Positions 26,386 through 34,976 of a stretch of DNA of 46,109 nt are shown here, one piece after another. The first letter of the stretch is position 1. Every line of letters starts with the position of its first letter. Below the pieces are notes generated by a model. That model did not search any database and was not told where the DNA came from. It saw only the letters and a list, made by a program, of their open reading frames with translations. This DNA is from Micromonosporaceae bacterium (GTDB lineage Bacteria; Actinomycetota; Actinomycetes; Mycobacteriales; Micromonosporaceae). Position numbers and translations under genes: made by a program. The stretch covers positions 1 to 46,109 of the forward strand of contig WHTQ01000031.1 in assembly GCA_009377645.1 (NCBI GenBank), read 5' to 3'.

Positions 26386-27228
26386 ATGACCCAGCCACCG
26401 GACGGCTACCCGTCACCGGACCCGGGCCGGCAGCACCCACCGCCGGCCGACCCGTTCCTCGCGCCACCGGGCTGGGACCAGCCCACCCGGCAGGAGCCCC
26501 AGCCGTGGGCCGGCAGCCCGACCTCGCCCTACCAGCCGCCCGCCCGACCGCCGCAGTTCCCGCCATCGCAGTACCAGCCGCCGCAGTACCCGCCACCGCA
26601 GTACCCGCCGCCGTCGGGCGGCAGCCCCCCGTACGGGCCGCCACCGGGCCTGCCCCCGCACTCCCCCGGACCGCCCCGCCGGCGCCGCCGCGGCCTGCTG
26701 ATCGGGGCGCTGGTGCTGGCCGGGGTGCTGGTGCTGGCCGCCGGTGGTGGCGTCGGCGCCTGGCTGCTGACCCGCGACCCGGACCGGAACGGGGCGGAGA
26801 CTCCGAGCCGGGCGGTGCAGACCTTCCTGGAGGCGGTCTACCGCGACCTGGATGCCGCGGCCGCGGCCGCCGTGGTCTGCTCCGAGACCCGGGACCAGGG
26901 CTCGCTCGAGACGAAGATCAACGAACTGCGGACGTACGAGGAGACCACGCTCAACCCGACCTTCAGCTGGAGTGACCCGGCGATGGTCGAGGAGACCGAG
27001 GAGCTGGCGGTGCTCGCGGTCACCCTGACCATGACCACCGACGACGAGAAGACCGCCGAGCAGACGCTGCACGTGAGCGTGCTGGACAAAGATCCGAACG
27101 GCTGGTGGGTGTGCGACCTGGAGTCGGTGGACGGTGACGATCCGCCCACCGGTGCCGGGGAGCCCTCCGGGGACCCGTCCGGCAGCCCCGGCCCGAGCGA
27201 GCCGCCCGCGGACGACGACGGAGAGTAG
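26386..27228 (+). CDS. Proline-rich single-pass membrane protein
   Basis: A 280-residue protein. The cytosolic N-terminus (~1-100) is rich in Pro, Gln and Tyr with repeats of QYPPP encoded by tandem 15-18-base repeats around 26570-26620. Then come RRRRRG and one membrane helix (LLIGALVLAGVLVLAAGGGVG, without counting flanks). The outside part has a lumazine-like or NTF2-like fold by appearance (SRAVQTFLEAVYRDLDAAAA), two Cys residues (VVCSETR, WWVCDLES), and an acidic Pro/Ser tail. Such proteins are common in actinobacteria; the function is unknown. ATG 26386 is preceded by CGGGAGTGCGCACG. TAGAGT at 26335-26340 could be its -10. It is divergent from DUF4177 and upstream of the ArsA pair. Confidence 0.85.
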   Translation: MTQPPDGYPSPDPGRQHPPPADPFLAPPGWDQPTRQEPQPWAGSPTSPYQPPARPPQFPPSQYQPPQYPPPQYPPPSGGSPPYGPPPGLPPHSPGPPRRRRRGLLIGALVLAGVLVLAAGGGVGAWLLTRDPDRNGAETPSRAVQTFLEAVYRDLDAAAAAAVVCSETRDQGSLETKINELRTYEETTLNPTFSWSDPAMVEETEELAVLAVTLTMTTDDEKTAEQTLHVSVLDKDPNGWWVCDLESVDGDDPPTGAGEPSGDPSGSPGPSEPPADDDGE

Positions 27229-27231
27229 CCT
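27226..27231 (+). promoter_or_regulatory. -10 element (TAGCCT) for the first ArsA-type gene, leaderless
   Basis: TAGCCT overlaps the stop codon of the preceding gene and ends seven bases before GTG 27239. No ribosome-binding site is seen. Confidence 0.5.
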
Positions 27232-27238
27232 CGGCGGC

Positions 27239-28195
27239 GTGCAGACGACGAGCGGGCCGGTCCACCCCGGGTGGCCGGCCCGGTTGCATGTGGTGACCGG
27301 CAAGGGCGGCACCGGCAAGACCACGGTCGCGGCGGCGCTGGCGCTGGCGCTGGCCGCCGGCGGCCACCGGACCCTGCTGGTGGAGGTGGAGGGGCGGCAG
27401 GGAATCGCCCAGCTGTTCGGGACCGACCCGCTGCCGTACCAGGAGCGGCGGATCGCCGAGACCGGGGACGGTGGGCAGGTACTGGCGCTGGCGGTGGACC
27501 CGGAGCAGGCGCTGCTGGAGTATCTCGACCGGTTCTACAAGCTGGGCGCGGCCGGACGGGTGCTGCGCCGCCTTGGCGCGATCGACTTCGCCACCACGAT
27601 CGCGCCCGGGATGCGGGACGTGCTGCTCACCGGCAAGATCAAGGAGGCCACCACCCGGACCGAGGCGGGCCGGCGGGTCTACCGGGCGGTGGTGCTCGAC
27701 GCGCCGCCGGCCGGGCGGATCGGCCGGTTCCTCAACGTCACCGCGGAGACCGCCCGGCTGGCCAAGGTGGGGCCGATCAAGACCCAGAGCGAGGGGGTGG
27801 CGGCGCTGCTGCGCTCCCCGATGACCCAGGTGCACCTGGTCACCCTGCTGGAGGAGATGCCGGTCCAGGAGACCGTGGACACGCTGGCGGAGCTCGGGGA
27901 GCTGCGGCTGCCGATCGGCCGGATCATCGTCAACGCGGCCCAGCCTCCGCTGCTGGCCGCCGGGCCGACCAGGTCGGCGCTGCGGGCGGGGCTGGCGGCG
28001 GCCGGGCTGCCGGCCGGCCGGGAGGTAGTCGCCGGGCTGCACGCCGAGGCCCGGGAGCACCTGGCCCGGGAACAGCGCCAGGCGCGGCTGCGGGAGGAGC
28101 TCGCGGAGCTTGGCCACCCGATCGTGGAGCTGCCGTTGCTGGCCGGCGGCGCCGACCGGGCCGGGCTCGGGACGCTGGCCGCCGCCCTCGGCTAG
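27239..28195 (+). CDS. ArsA/Get3-family ATPase, first of a pair
   Basis: P-loop ATPase of the SIMIBI class with a full deviant Walker A (VVTGKGGTGKTTVAAA, both signature and P-loop Lys present), a switch-like VVLDAPPAGRIGRF, and a C-terminal PLLAGGADRAGL. Length 318 residues. It matches Rv3679 by position, and its partner follows directly, as Rv3680 does. In mycobacteria the pair forms a complex; an anion-transport or membrane-protein-handling role has been proposed and is not proven here. GTG 27239 appears leaderless. Confidence 0.92.
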   Translation: MQTTSGPVHPGWPARLHVVTGKGGTGKTTVAAALALALAAGGHRTLLVEVEGRQGIAQLFGTDPLPYQERRIAETGDGGQVLALAVDPEQALLEYLDRFYKLGAAGRVLRRLGAIDFATTIAPGMRDVLLTGKIKEATTRTEAGRRVYRAVVLDAPPAGRIGRFLNVTAETARLAKVGPIKTQSEGVAALLRSPMTQVHLVTLLEEMPVQETVDTLAELGELRLPIGRIIVNAAQPPLLAAGPTRSALRAGLAAAGLPAGREVVAGLHAEAREHLAREQRQARLREELAELGHPIVELPLLAGGADRAGLGTLAAALG

Positions 28196-28210
28196 CGCTC
28201 GGCTAGCGCG
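28189..28210. repeat. 11-bp tandem repeat spanning the stop codon of the first ArsA gene
   Basis: CTCGGCTAGCG occurs twice in direct succession; the first copy contains the TAG stop of the upstream gene. It abuts the TACCCT promoter candidate of the second ArsA gene. Confidence 0.6.
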
Positions 28211-28212
28211 GT

Positions 28213-28218
28213 TACCCT
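28213..28218 (+). promoter_or_regulatory. -10 element (TACCCT) for the second ArsA-type gene, leaderless
   Basis: TACCCT ends seven bases before GTG 28226, with no ribosome-binding site. Confidence 0.45.
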
Positions 28219-28225
28219 CGGTGGT

Positions 28226-29377
28226 GTGCCTAGCCATCTAGCGCTCGACGCCGACGCGATCCTGGCCGATCCGGGGGTCCGGATCGTGGTGTGCTGCGGT
28301 GCCGGCGGGGTCGGCAAGACCACCACGGCCGCGGCCTGCGCGCTGCGGGCCGCCGAGGAGCACGGCCGCCGGACCGTCGTGCTCACCATCGACCCGGCCA
28401 GGCGGCTGGCGCAGTCGTTGGGCCTGACCGAGCTGGACAACCAGCCCCGGCTGGTGAAGACCGACGGCGACGGTGGCGGCGAGCTGCACGCCATGATGCT
28501 GGACATGAAGCGGACCTTCGACGAGGTGGTCGAGGCTCATACCGATCCGCAGCGCGCCCAGGAGATCTTCGCGAACCCGTTCTACCAGGCGATGAGCGCC
28601 ACCTTCTCGGGCACCCAGGAGTACATGGCGATGGAGAAGCTGGGGCAGCTGAGGGCCACCGGCCATGCCGGCCTGGAATGGGACCTGATCGTGGTGGACA
28701 CCCCGCCGTCGCGGTCGGCGCTGGACTTCCTGGACGCGCCGGCCCGGCTGGCCCGGTTCCTGGACGGCCGGATGCTGCGGCTGCTGCTGGCGCCGGCGCG
28801 GGCCGGCGGCCGGAGCATGTTCCAGTTCATGACCGCGTCGTTCGGGATGTTCTCCAAAGCGGTGCAGCGGGTGCTCGGGGCGCAGCTGCTGCGGGACCTG
28901 TCCGGCTTCGTGGAGGCGCTGGACTCGATGTTCGGCGGGTTCCGGCAGCGCGCCGAACGCACGTACCAGGTGCTGCAGGACGAGCAGACCGCGTTCCTGC
29001 TGGTGGCCGCCCCGGAGGCGGACGCGATCCGGGAGGCCCGCTACTTCGCCAAGCGGCTGGTGGAAGAGCGGATGCCGCTGAGCGGGCTAGTGCTCAACCG
29101 GGTGCACCACACTGCCGTACCGGACCTGCCGGCGGCCGACAGCCAGGCCGCCGCCGACCGGATCGCCGCCGCGCACCCGGAGGCCGCCGCCGCGCTGCGG
29201 GTGCACGCCACGCTGGTGCAGCAGGTGGTGCGGGAGCAGCGGATGTCCGCCAGGTTCACCCGGGCGTTCCCGGCGGTGCCGTACCTGGAGGTGCCGGCGC
29301 AGCCCACCGACGTACACGATCTGGATGGCCTGCGCGCGATCGGTGCCGCACTCCGCCCCGCTCCCGCGCCGGCTTAG
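28226..29377 (+). CDS. ArsA/Get3-family ATPase, second of a pair
   Basis: P-loop ATPase with VVCCGAGGVGKTTTAAACAL: the P-loop Lys is there, but the signature Lys of the GKGGxGK deviant Walker motif is replaced by Ala. The first gene keeps it, so the two are probably unequal partners in a heteromer. Other motifs are VLTIDPARRLAQSLGL, LIVVDTPPSRSALDFLDAP and a central region rich in Phe and Met (SMFQFMTASFGMFSK) that could bind hydrophobic clients. Length 383 residues, matching Rv3680 by position. Convergent with whiB4. Confidence 0.93.
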   Translation: MPSHLALDADAILADPGVRIVVCCGAGGVGKTTTAAACALRAAEEHGRRTVVLTIDPARRLAQSLGLTELDNQPRLVKTDGDGGGELHAMMLDMKRTFDEVVEAHTDPQRAQEIFANPFYQAMSATFSGTQEYMAMEKLGQLRATGHAGLEWDLIVVDTPPSRSALDFLDAPARLARFLDGRMLRLLLAPARAGGRSMFQFMTASFGMFSKAVQRVLGAQLLRDLSGFVEALDSMFGGFRQRAERTYQVLQDEQTAFLLVAAPEADAIREARYFAKRLVEERMPLSGLVLNRVHHTAVPDLPAADSQAAADRIAAAHPEAAAALRVHATLVQQVVREQRMSARFTRAFPAVPYLEVPAQPTDVHDLDGLRAIGAALRPAPAPA

Positions 29378-29464
29378 CCAGCGCGGGGAGCGGGGCGGCG
29401 GTCGATCTCGAGGTCGGCCGGCCGGGCCACGGCTGAGGGGAGGAGCCGCCGGCGCGGCGACCCG

Positions 29465-29752
29465 CTACGCGGTCACAAGCTCCTGGTCTCGCAGGGCGCC
29501 CTCGAAGGCCTGGCGCCAGCTCACCACGTGTGGGTGCCGGCGCAGCAGCGCCCGCCGCTCGCGCTCGGTCATGCCACCCCACACGCCGAACTCGATCCGG
29601 TTGTCCAGCGCGTCCGCCAGACACTCGTGGCGCACCGGGCAGCCCCGGCACACTCGCTTGGCCACGTTCTGCTCCGCACCCTGGACGAACAGTGCGTCCG
29701 GATCGCCGTCCCGGCAGGCCGCCTGACTGGGCCAGTCCGTGATCATGTTCAT
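29465..29752 (-). CDS. whiB4: WhiB-family iron-sulfur regulator (WhiB4/WblA type)
   Basis: A 95-residue WhiB protein. The four cluster cysteines are in AACRDGDPDALF, RVCRGCPVRHEC (C-x2-C-x5-C), and the turn motif GVWGGMTERERRALLRRHP follows. Such proteins bind a redox-sensitive 4Fe-4S cluster and work with the primary sigma factor. The position between the ArsA pair and ponA2 equals Rv3681c (whiB4), the ortholog of wblA in Streptomyces. ATG 29752 lies about ten bases after AAGGGGGG; an ATG at 29746 is a second choice. Confidence 0.95.
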   Translation of the reverse strand: MNMITDWPSQAACRDGDPDALFVQGAEQNVAKRVCRGCPVRHECLADALDNRIEFGVWGGMTERERRALLRRHPHVVSWRQAFEGALRDQELVTA

Positions 29753-30069
29753 CTGTATCGGTCCCCCCTTGTCACTCCCTCGTTCCCCCGGGCCGCCCCA
29801 ACCAACCTCCCCGGATCTGGCCGGACGGCAGACGGCAAGTAGCCGTTCGCATATCATGCTCCGTATTCACCCGATAACGCAACGTGGTCACGCAAATTTG
29901 GTCGAAATACTGCGAACTGGTGCAACAGTCACCGATAATCAGGGAAGCCAGAGCCACGGCATGCTCCTACTCCCTGACTGGGGAACGTGCCTGACATAAC
30001 GAATCCGCCAGCCCGCTGGAAACTGTCGCGGGTTGTGCCGTCGTGCCCGCCCCCGCGTAGTCTGGGCAC
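29753..30069. promoter_or_regulatory. Unusually AT-rich divergent promoter region between whiB4 and ponA2
   Basis: The 317-base region is clearly richer in A/T than its surroundings between about 29845 and 30000. I see no gene in it. It must hold the promoters of whiB4 (minus) and ponA2 (plus). For ponA2, TTGTGC (30033-30038) and TAGTCT (30058-30063) are spaced 19 bases apart. No obvious palindromic regulator site was found by eye. Confidence 0.55.
30058..30063 (+). promoter_or_regulatory. -10 element (TAGTCT) for ponA2, leaderless
   Basis: TAGTCT ends six bases before GTG 30070, with TTGTGC 19 bases upstream as a -35 candidate and no ribosome-binding site. Confidence 0.55.
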
Positions 30070-32547
30070 GTGAGCTGGCTTCGCCCCCGGGACCACAACC
30101 TGTTCGTCAACCTCGGATCGCTGCTGCTGTGCGGCTTGGTCGCGGGCGTCGTCGTGGCGGCCGCCTTCTTCCCCGGCGTCGCCCTGTCCGGGCTGATGGC
30201 CAAGGAGAGCCTGGAACAGTTCGACAAGCTCCCGTCCGAGCTGATCGTCGACGACGGCCCGCAGATCAGCTACGTGCTCGCCGCCGACGGCGAGACCCGG
30301 CTGGCCGCCATGTACGACGAGAACCGGCGCAACGTCCCGCTGCACGACATCGCACCGGTCATGATCGATGCGATCATCTCGGCCGAGGACCGCAGCTTCT
30401 ACGAGCACAACGGCGTCGACGTGCGCGGGATCGCCCGGGCGTTCGTGGCGAACACCGCCGCAGACGAGATCACCCAGGGCGCATCGACGATCACCCAGCA
30501 GTTCGTACGGCTCGCTCTCACCTACTTCTCCGACGACCTGCAGGACGTCGTGGACGCCACCGAGGACACCACCGGCCGGAAGTTGCGCGAGGCGCGGTAC
30601 GCGATCGCGGTCGAGCAGCAGCTGACCAAGGACGAGATCCTGAACCGCTACCTCAACCTGGCCTACTTCGGGGAAGGCGCGTACGGGATCTTCGCCGCCA
30701 GCCAGGTCTACTATGGAAAGCGGCCGGCCGACCTGGAGCTGCACGAGGCGGCCTTCCTGGCCGGCATCGTCCGGTCCCCGTCGCAGTACAGCCCGGCCAC
30801 CGACGAGGGCCGGCGGATCACCACCGATCGGCGGGACTGGGTGCTGGATCAGATGGTCGACACCCAGGTGATCACCCCGGCGCAGGCGGCCGAGGGGAAG
30901 GCGATCCCGCTGGAGGTGGAGCCGGAGCGGCTGCCGAACATGTGCGTCGGTGTCGCCACCAACCATTGGGGCTTCTTCTGCGACTTCTTCTACCGGTGGT
31001 GGCTGGAGCAGGAGGCGTTCGGCGCCACCCCGTGGGAGCGGGAGCAACGGCTGCGCGGCGGCGGCTTCCAGATCGTCACCACGCTCGACCTAGACGTGCA
31101 GGAGTCGATGAAGGACAACGTCGAGGAGACCCTGGCCACCGGCGACGAGCGGGCGCTGATGCTCAGCGCCGTCGAGCCGGGCACCGGGAAGGTCCGGGCG
31201 ATGGCGGCCAACCGGCGGTTCGCGCTCGACGACCCGGACGACCCGGAGAACGGGCCGCACACCGATCCGGCCAGGCGGGCCGACGGGGTGCGCGGCACCT
31301 ACCCGAACACCACCAACCCGCTGCTGAGCGGGGGCGGGGACATCGTCGGCTACCAGGGCGGCTCGACCTTCAAGCTGTTCACCGCGATCGCGGCCCTGGA
31401 GGAGGGGTTGCCGCTGAGCACCCGGATCAACGCCCCCACCCGGGTCACCACCCGGTTCCCGGTGAGCAGCGGGCCGTGCGCCCCCCGGTGGTGCCCGCAG
31501 AACGTGAACCCGTCCTACATGAACGGCGTCCGGGACATGTGGAGCGGCTTCGGCCGTTCCGTCAACACCTACTTCGCCCAGCTGGTCGAACGGGTCGGGC
31601 CGGAAAAGGCGGTGAACGTGGCGGAGCGGCTGGGCATCAAGTTCCGAGCCAGCGGGACCGCGGAGAACCCGCAGGATGCCCAGTTCGCGGAGGAACCGCT
31701 GTCCCGCAGCTGGGGTGCGTTCACCCTTGGCGTGTCCTCCACCACCCCGCTGGACCTGGCCAACGCGTACGCGACCGTCGCCGCTGAGGGTGTGTACTGC
31801 GAGCCGATCCCGGTCGAGGAGATCCGGACCCCGGGCGGCGACTCGCTCGGCGTCGCGTCGCCCCGCTGCAACCGGGTGCTGGACGAGCAGGTCGCCCTGG
31901 CCGCCGCCGACATGGCCCGCTGCCCGGTCGGGGGCGACTCACCCTTCAACCGGTGCCAGCCGAACGGCACCGCCGAAGTGGCTAGCGAGATCATCGGCAA
32001 GCCGATCATCGGCAAGTCCGGCACGAGCGAGGGAGAGCGCAGCGCGCTGCTGGTGGTCTCGAGCAAGCAGATCACCGTCGCCGGCATCCTCGCCGACCCG
32101 GACTGGGCCGAGACCACCCAGAGGATGAAGCACGACTTCGTCAACCCGGCGGTGATCGACACAGTCCGGGATGCCATGGAGGGGGTGGACGGCAGCGACT
32201 GGGCCCGCCCCACCGACCGGGACCTGATCCGGAGCGAGTCGGCCGGCATCCCGAACGTCGAGTGCCAGACCGTCGCCGAGGCCGAGCGGCGGCTGGAGGA
32301 GGCCGGGTTCGACGTACGGATCGACGACGACCCGGTGGACTCGGACTGCCCGGCCGGCCGGGTCGCCGACACCAGCCCGAGCGGTGACGGCTTCGAGGGC
32401 GACACGGTGACGATCCGGATCTCCAACGGTTCCGGCGACGACGGCGGTGGTGACGACGGCGGTGGTGACGATGACGATGACAGCGGGCCCGGGCGGCCGG
32501 GCGAGCCCACCATCGGCCCCGGCCCGCCGCCCGGCGACGAGGACTGA
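30070..32547 (+). CDS. ponA2: Bifunctional class A penicillin-binding protein with PASTA domain
   Basis: Synthesises and cross-links peptidoglycan. A short cytosolic start and membrane helix (~12-35) precede the GT51 glycosyltransferase domain with EDRSFYEHNGVDVRGIARA (catalytic Glu), and GASTITQQFVRLAL. The transpeptidase domain has STFKLF (active Ser), SVNTYFAQ (SxN) and KSGTSEG (KTG-type). Near the C-terminus is one PASTA domain (NVECQTVAEAERRLEEAGFD) and an acidic Gly/Asp-rich tail ending in Pro repeats. Length 825 residues. Position after whiB4 matches Rv3682. GTG 30070 is an apparent leaderless start. Confidence 0.95.
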   Translation: MSWLRPRDHNLFVNLGSLLLCGLVAGVVVAAAFFPGVALSGLMAKESLEQFDKLPSELIVDDGPQISYVLAADGETRLAAMYDENRRNVPLHDIAPVMIDAIISAEDRSFYEHNGVDVRGIARAFVANTAADEITQGASTITQQFVRLALTYFSDDLQDVVDATEDTTGRKLREARYAIAVEQQLTKDEILNRYLNLAYFGEGAYGIFAASQVYYGKRPADLELHEAAFLAGIVRSPSQYSPATDEGRRITTDRRDWVLDQMVDTQVITPAQAAEGKAIPLEVEPERLPNMCVGVATNHWGFFCDFFYRWWLEQEAFGATPWEREQRLRGGGFQIVTTLDLDVQESMKDNVEETLATGDERALMLSAVEPGTGKVRAMAANRRFALDDPDDPENGPHTDPARRADGVRGTYPNTTNPLLSGGGDIVGYQGGSTFKLFTAIAALEEGLPLSTRINAPTRVTTRFPVSSGPCAPRWCPQNVNPSYMNGVRDMWSGFGRSVNTYFAQLVERVGPEKAVNVAERLGIKFRASGTAENPQDAQFAEEPLSRSWGAFTLGVSSTTPLDLANAYATVAAEGVYCEPIPVEEIRTPGGDSLGVASPRCNRVLDEQVALAAADMARCPVGGDSPFNRCQPNGTAEVASEIIGKPIIGKSGTSEGERSALLVVSSKQITVAGILADPDWAETTQRMKHDFVNPAVIDTVRDAMEGVDGSDWARPTDRDLIRSESAGIPNVECQTVAEAERRLEEAGFDVRIDDDPVDSDCPAGRVADTSPSGDGFEGDTVTIRISNGSGDDGGGDDGGGDDDDDSGPGRPGEPTIGPGPPPGDED

Positions 32548-32593
32548 CCCGGCGGCGGCGGCGGCTGACCCGGGCGCCATCCGGCCGGCCCGG

Positions 32594-33049
32594 TCAGGCG
32601 GACAGTTGCCGGCGTACCTCGGCGGCCACCCGGGCACCCTCGGCCCGCCCAGCCACCTCGGCCTGGACCGCCTTCATCGCGGGTCCCATCGCCGCCGGGC
32701 CGGCGAACCCGCCGGCCGTGATCGCGCCGGTCACCAGCTCGGCCAGCTCCCGGTCGGACAGCTGGGCCGGCAGGTAGCGGTCGATGACGGTCAGCTCGGC
32801 GAGCTCCCGGTCCGCCAGCTCGGCCCGGCCGGCGCCCGCGTACGCGTCCGCCGCCTCCCGGCGCTTCTTGGCCTCCTTGGTCAGCACCCCCAGCACCTCG
32901 TCGTCGGACAGCTCCCGGGCCGCCTTGCCGGACACCTCGGCGTGGCGCACCGCGGCCAGCGCCATCCGCAGGGTCCCGGTCACGGTCTCGTCCCGTGCCT
33001 TCATGGCCGACCGCAGATCGTCGGACAGCCGGGCCTTCAGGGTGCTCAC
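32594..33049 (-). CDS. GatB/YqeY domain-containing protein
   Basis: A 151-residue protein starting with STLKARLSDDLRSAMKARDE and containing LRMALAAVRHAEV and IDRYLPAQLSDRELAELV, the pattern of YqeY proteins, which share the tail domain of the GatB amidotransferase subunit that contacts tRNA. GTG at 33049 is the start. Function is not established for the stand-alone family. It is convergent with ponA2 and divergent from the phosphoesterase gene. Confidence 0.93.
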   Translation of the reverse strand: MSTLKARLSDDLRSAMKARDETVTGTLRMALAAVRHAEVSGKAARELSDDEVLGVLTKEAKKRREAADAYAGAGRAELADRELAELTVIDRYLPAQLSDRELAELVTGAITAGGFAGPAAMGPAMKAVQAEVAGRAEGARVAAEVRRQLSA

Positions 33050-33073
33050 AACCGCCCAACCTATCGGGTTGCC

Positions 33074-33079
33074 TAGGCT
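33074..33079 (+). promoter_or_regulatory. -10 element (TAGGCT) for the metallophosphoesterase gene, leaderless
   Basis: TAGGCT ends six bases before ATG 33086, with no ribosome-binding site in between. Confidence 0.55.
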
Positions 33080-33085
33080 GTCAGC

Positions 33086-33973
33086 ATGCGGAGTGGCTGG
33101 TGGATCAGTGGCGGGTTGGTCGCGGCCGGAGCGGCGACGTTCGGGTACGCGTCGGTGGTGGAGCGGAACTGGTTCACGTTACGGCGGTTCGAGGTGCCGG
33201 TGTTGGCGCCGGACGCCGAGCCGCTGCGGATCCTGCACCTGTCGGACCTGCACCTGACTCCCGGCCAGCGGCGCAAGCAGCAGTGGGTGGCGGCGCTGGC
33301 CGGCACCGACCCGGACCTGGTCGTGGTCACCGGCGACAACCTCGCCCACCCGGACGCGGTGCCGGCGGTGGCGGAGGCGTTCGCCCCGCTGCTGGAGCTG
33401 CCCGGCGGGTTCGTGTTCGGCTCGAACGACTACGCCGGACCGGTATGGCGCAGCCCGCTGAGCTACTTCGACCGGGGGCGGGCGTACGTGCAGGGCGAAC
33501 CGCTCCCGTACGAGGACCTGCGGGCGCTGCTGGTCGGCGCCGGCTGGGTGGACCTGAACAACGCGCGTACCGTCCTGAAGGCCGGTGGGCGCAGCGTGGA
33601 GGCGGTCGGGGTGGACGACCCGCACGTGGAGCGGGACGACTACCCGGCGGTGGCCGGCGCCGTGTCGCCGACGGCCGACCTGCACCTCGGGTTGATCCAC
33701 AGCCCGGAGCCGGCGGTGCTCGACGCGATGGCCGCCGACGGGTTCTCCCTGCTGCTGGCCGGCCACACGCACGGCGGGCAGGTCCGGGTTCCGGGGGTGG
33801 GGGCGCTGGTCACGAACTGTGGTCTGGACCGGCGGATGGCGCGTGGCCTGCACCGGTGGGGCGACACGGGTGCCTGGCTGCACGTCTCGGCCGGCCTCGG
33901 CACACACCCGACCGCCCCGATCCGGTTCGCCTGCCGGCCGGAGGCCTCGATCCTGACCCTGATCCCGCGCTGA
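33086..33973 (+). CDS. Calcineurin-like metallophosphoesterase, membrane anchored
   Basis: A 295-residue protein with one N-terminal hydrophobic helix (ISGGLVAAGAATFGYASVV). Metal-binding motifs are in order: LHLSDLHL, VVTGDNLAHPD, GSNDYAG (GNHD variant with Ser-Asn-Asp), LIHSPE, and LLLAGHTHGGQV. Family members act on phosphomonoesters or lipid-linked pyrophosphates; YkuE-like. Position matches Rv3683, the end of the conserved block. A tRNA-Pro gene follows. Confidence 0.93.
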   Translation: MRSGWWISGGLVAAGAATFGYASVVERNWFTLRRFEVPVLAPDAEPLRILHLSDLHLTPGQRRKQQWVAALAGTDPDLVVVTGDNLAHPDAVPAVAEAFAPLLELPGGFVFGSNDYAGPVWRSPLSYFDRGRAYVQGEPLPYEDLRALLVGAGWVDLNNARTVLKAGGRSVEAVGVDDPHVERDDYPAVAGAVSPTADLHLGLIHSPEPAVLDAMAADGFSLLLAGHTHGGQVRVPGVGALVTNCGLDRRMARGLHRWGDTGAWLHVSAGLGTHPTAPIRFACRPEASILTLIPR

Positions 33974-34031
33974 TCCCACCCGGCCGTCCGACCGGCGCGA
34001 GTCCCTGGGCCGGCCCGGTGGCACGGTGGGC

Positions 34032-34037
34032 TAGTAT
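34032..34037 (+). promoter_or_regulatory. -10 element (TAGTAT) for the tRNA-Pro gene
   Basis: TAGTAT ends 14 bases before the mature 5' end of the tRNA, a normal distance with a short 5' leader. Confidence 0.5.
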
Positions 34038-34051
34038 TGCCAGGCATACCT

Positions 34052-34125
34052 CGGGGTGTGGCGCAGCTTGGCAGCGCGCTTCGTTCGGGACGAAGAGGCC
34101 GTGGGTTCAAATCCCGCCACCCCGA
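34052..34125 (+). tRNA. tRNA-Pro(CGG)
   Basis: Cloverleaf of 74 bases with acceptor CGGGGTG/CACCCCG, discriminator A and anticodon loop TTCGGGA (anticodon CGG, codon CCG). CCA is not encoded directly. This housekeeping copy stands outside the array, at the junction between the conserved block and the accessory region. Confidence 0.95.
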
Positions 34126-34135
34126 CCCAGGTCAC

Positions 34136-34164
34136 GGGCCACTTTCCATCGATGAAGGTGGCCC
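34136..34164 (+). terminator. Terminator hairpin after tRNA-Pro
   Basis: GGGCCAC pairs with GTGGCCC, extended inward by TTTC/GAAG (one G-T pair) around CATCGATG. TTCTC follows the stem. Confidence 0.75.
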
Positions 34165-34327
34165 TTCTCGCGACCGAGTGACTAACTGAGCGACTACGTT
34201 CACCGAGTCTCACCGAAGATCCGACCCATGACACTCTCCTCCAGCCGGGTCCCGTTGTCCGAGAGCAGCGACACAAAGCTGGGGTTGGCGGCGGGCTCCC
34301 ACAAGCATGCATGAAAGGGCCGAGTCT

Positions 34328-34798
34328 ATGTCGGACAAACACGAGCAACGAGCGAGGATCCCTCCACGTTGGTTCGTCCGCCTCGCCTGGTTTACCCACC
34401 GTGGCGTGTATCGCGTCACCGGTGGCCGGCTCGGGCTCTGGCGCCCGAAGGGCAGCCGCTGGGGAGCGCTGCGTCTGACCACTATCGGGCGGCACACCGG
34501 CCGGGACCGCAGTGTGATCATCGCCTACATGCGGGATGATACGAACCTCGTCGGGTTGGCAATGAACGGCTGGGCTGACGGAGAGCCGGCCTGGTGGCTC
34601 AACCTCCAGGCGCACCCGGAGGCGAGAGTCGACCTCGCCGGGGAGCCGCGGCTGGTGCGGGCTCGCCCGGCCACCGGAGCCGAGCGGTCTCGCCTGTGGG
34701 CCCGGTGGCGGGAGCTGGACACGAAGCTGGACGCCTACGCGGCTCTCCGCTCGCGCGAGACCGCGGTAGTGGTTCTGGAGCCCCGGGCGGAGCGGTAA
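34328..34798 (+). CDS. Deazaflavin (F420)-dependent nitroreductase family protein
   Basis: A 156-residue protein of the Ddn/FDOR-B type split-barrel family: LRLTTIGRHTGRDRSVIIAYM is the F420-phosphate-binding strand region, followed by NGWADGEPAWWLNLQAHPEA and VDLAGEPRLVRAR. Members reduce quinones or nitro compounds with F420H2. ATG 34328 has GAAAGGG upstream; an ATG at 34307 would add seven residues. It stands alone between the tRNA-Pro terminator and relic sequences. Confidence 0.88.
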   Translation: MSDKHEQRARIPPRWFVRLAWFTHRGVYRVTGGRLGLWRPKGSRWGALRLTTIGRHTGRDRSVIIAYMRDDTNLVGLAMNGWADGEPAWWLNLQAHPEARVDLAGEPRLVRARPATGAERSRLWARWRELDTKLDAYAALRSRETAVVVLEPRAER

Positions 34799-34976
34799 CC
34801 GGGAGGCACCGGGACGATCCGGACCGCAGCAGTGGCGAGCGGCCGGCCGGCGGCTGGTCATGGCCACCGTCGGGGCCGCCGCTCACGGCGGACGGTGGGC
34901 GTCTGAGTGACGAACTGCGTGACAACGGAGCCGCACGCTCGACGACGCGGACCAGCGTTGGTCGCTGGTCCTCTGA

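Noticed and set aside
29850-30000. AT-rich stretch as horizontally acquired gene or origin
   Set aside because: No open frame with family signal and no DnaA-box cluster; it is better explained as the divergent whiB4/ponA2 promoter region.
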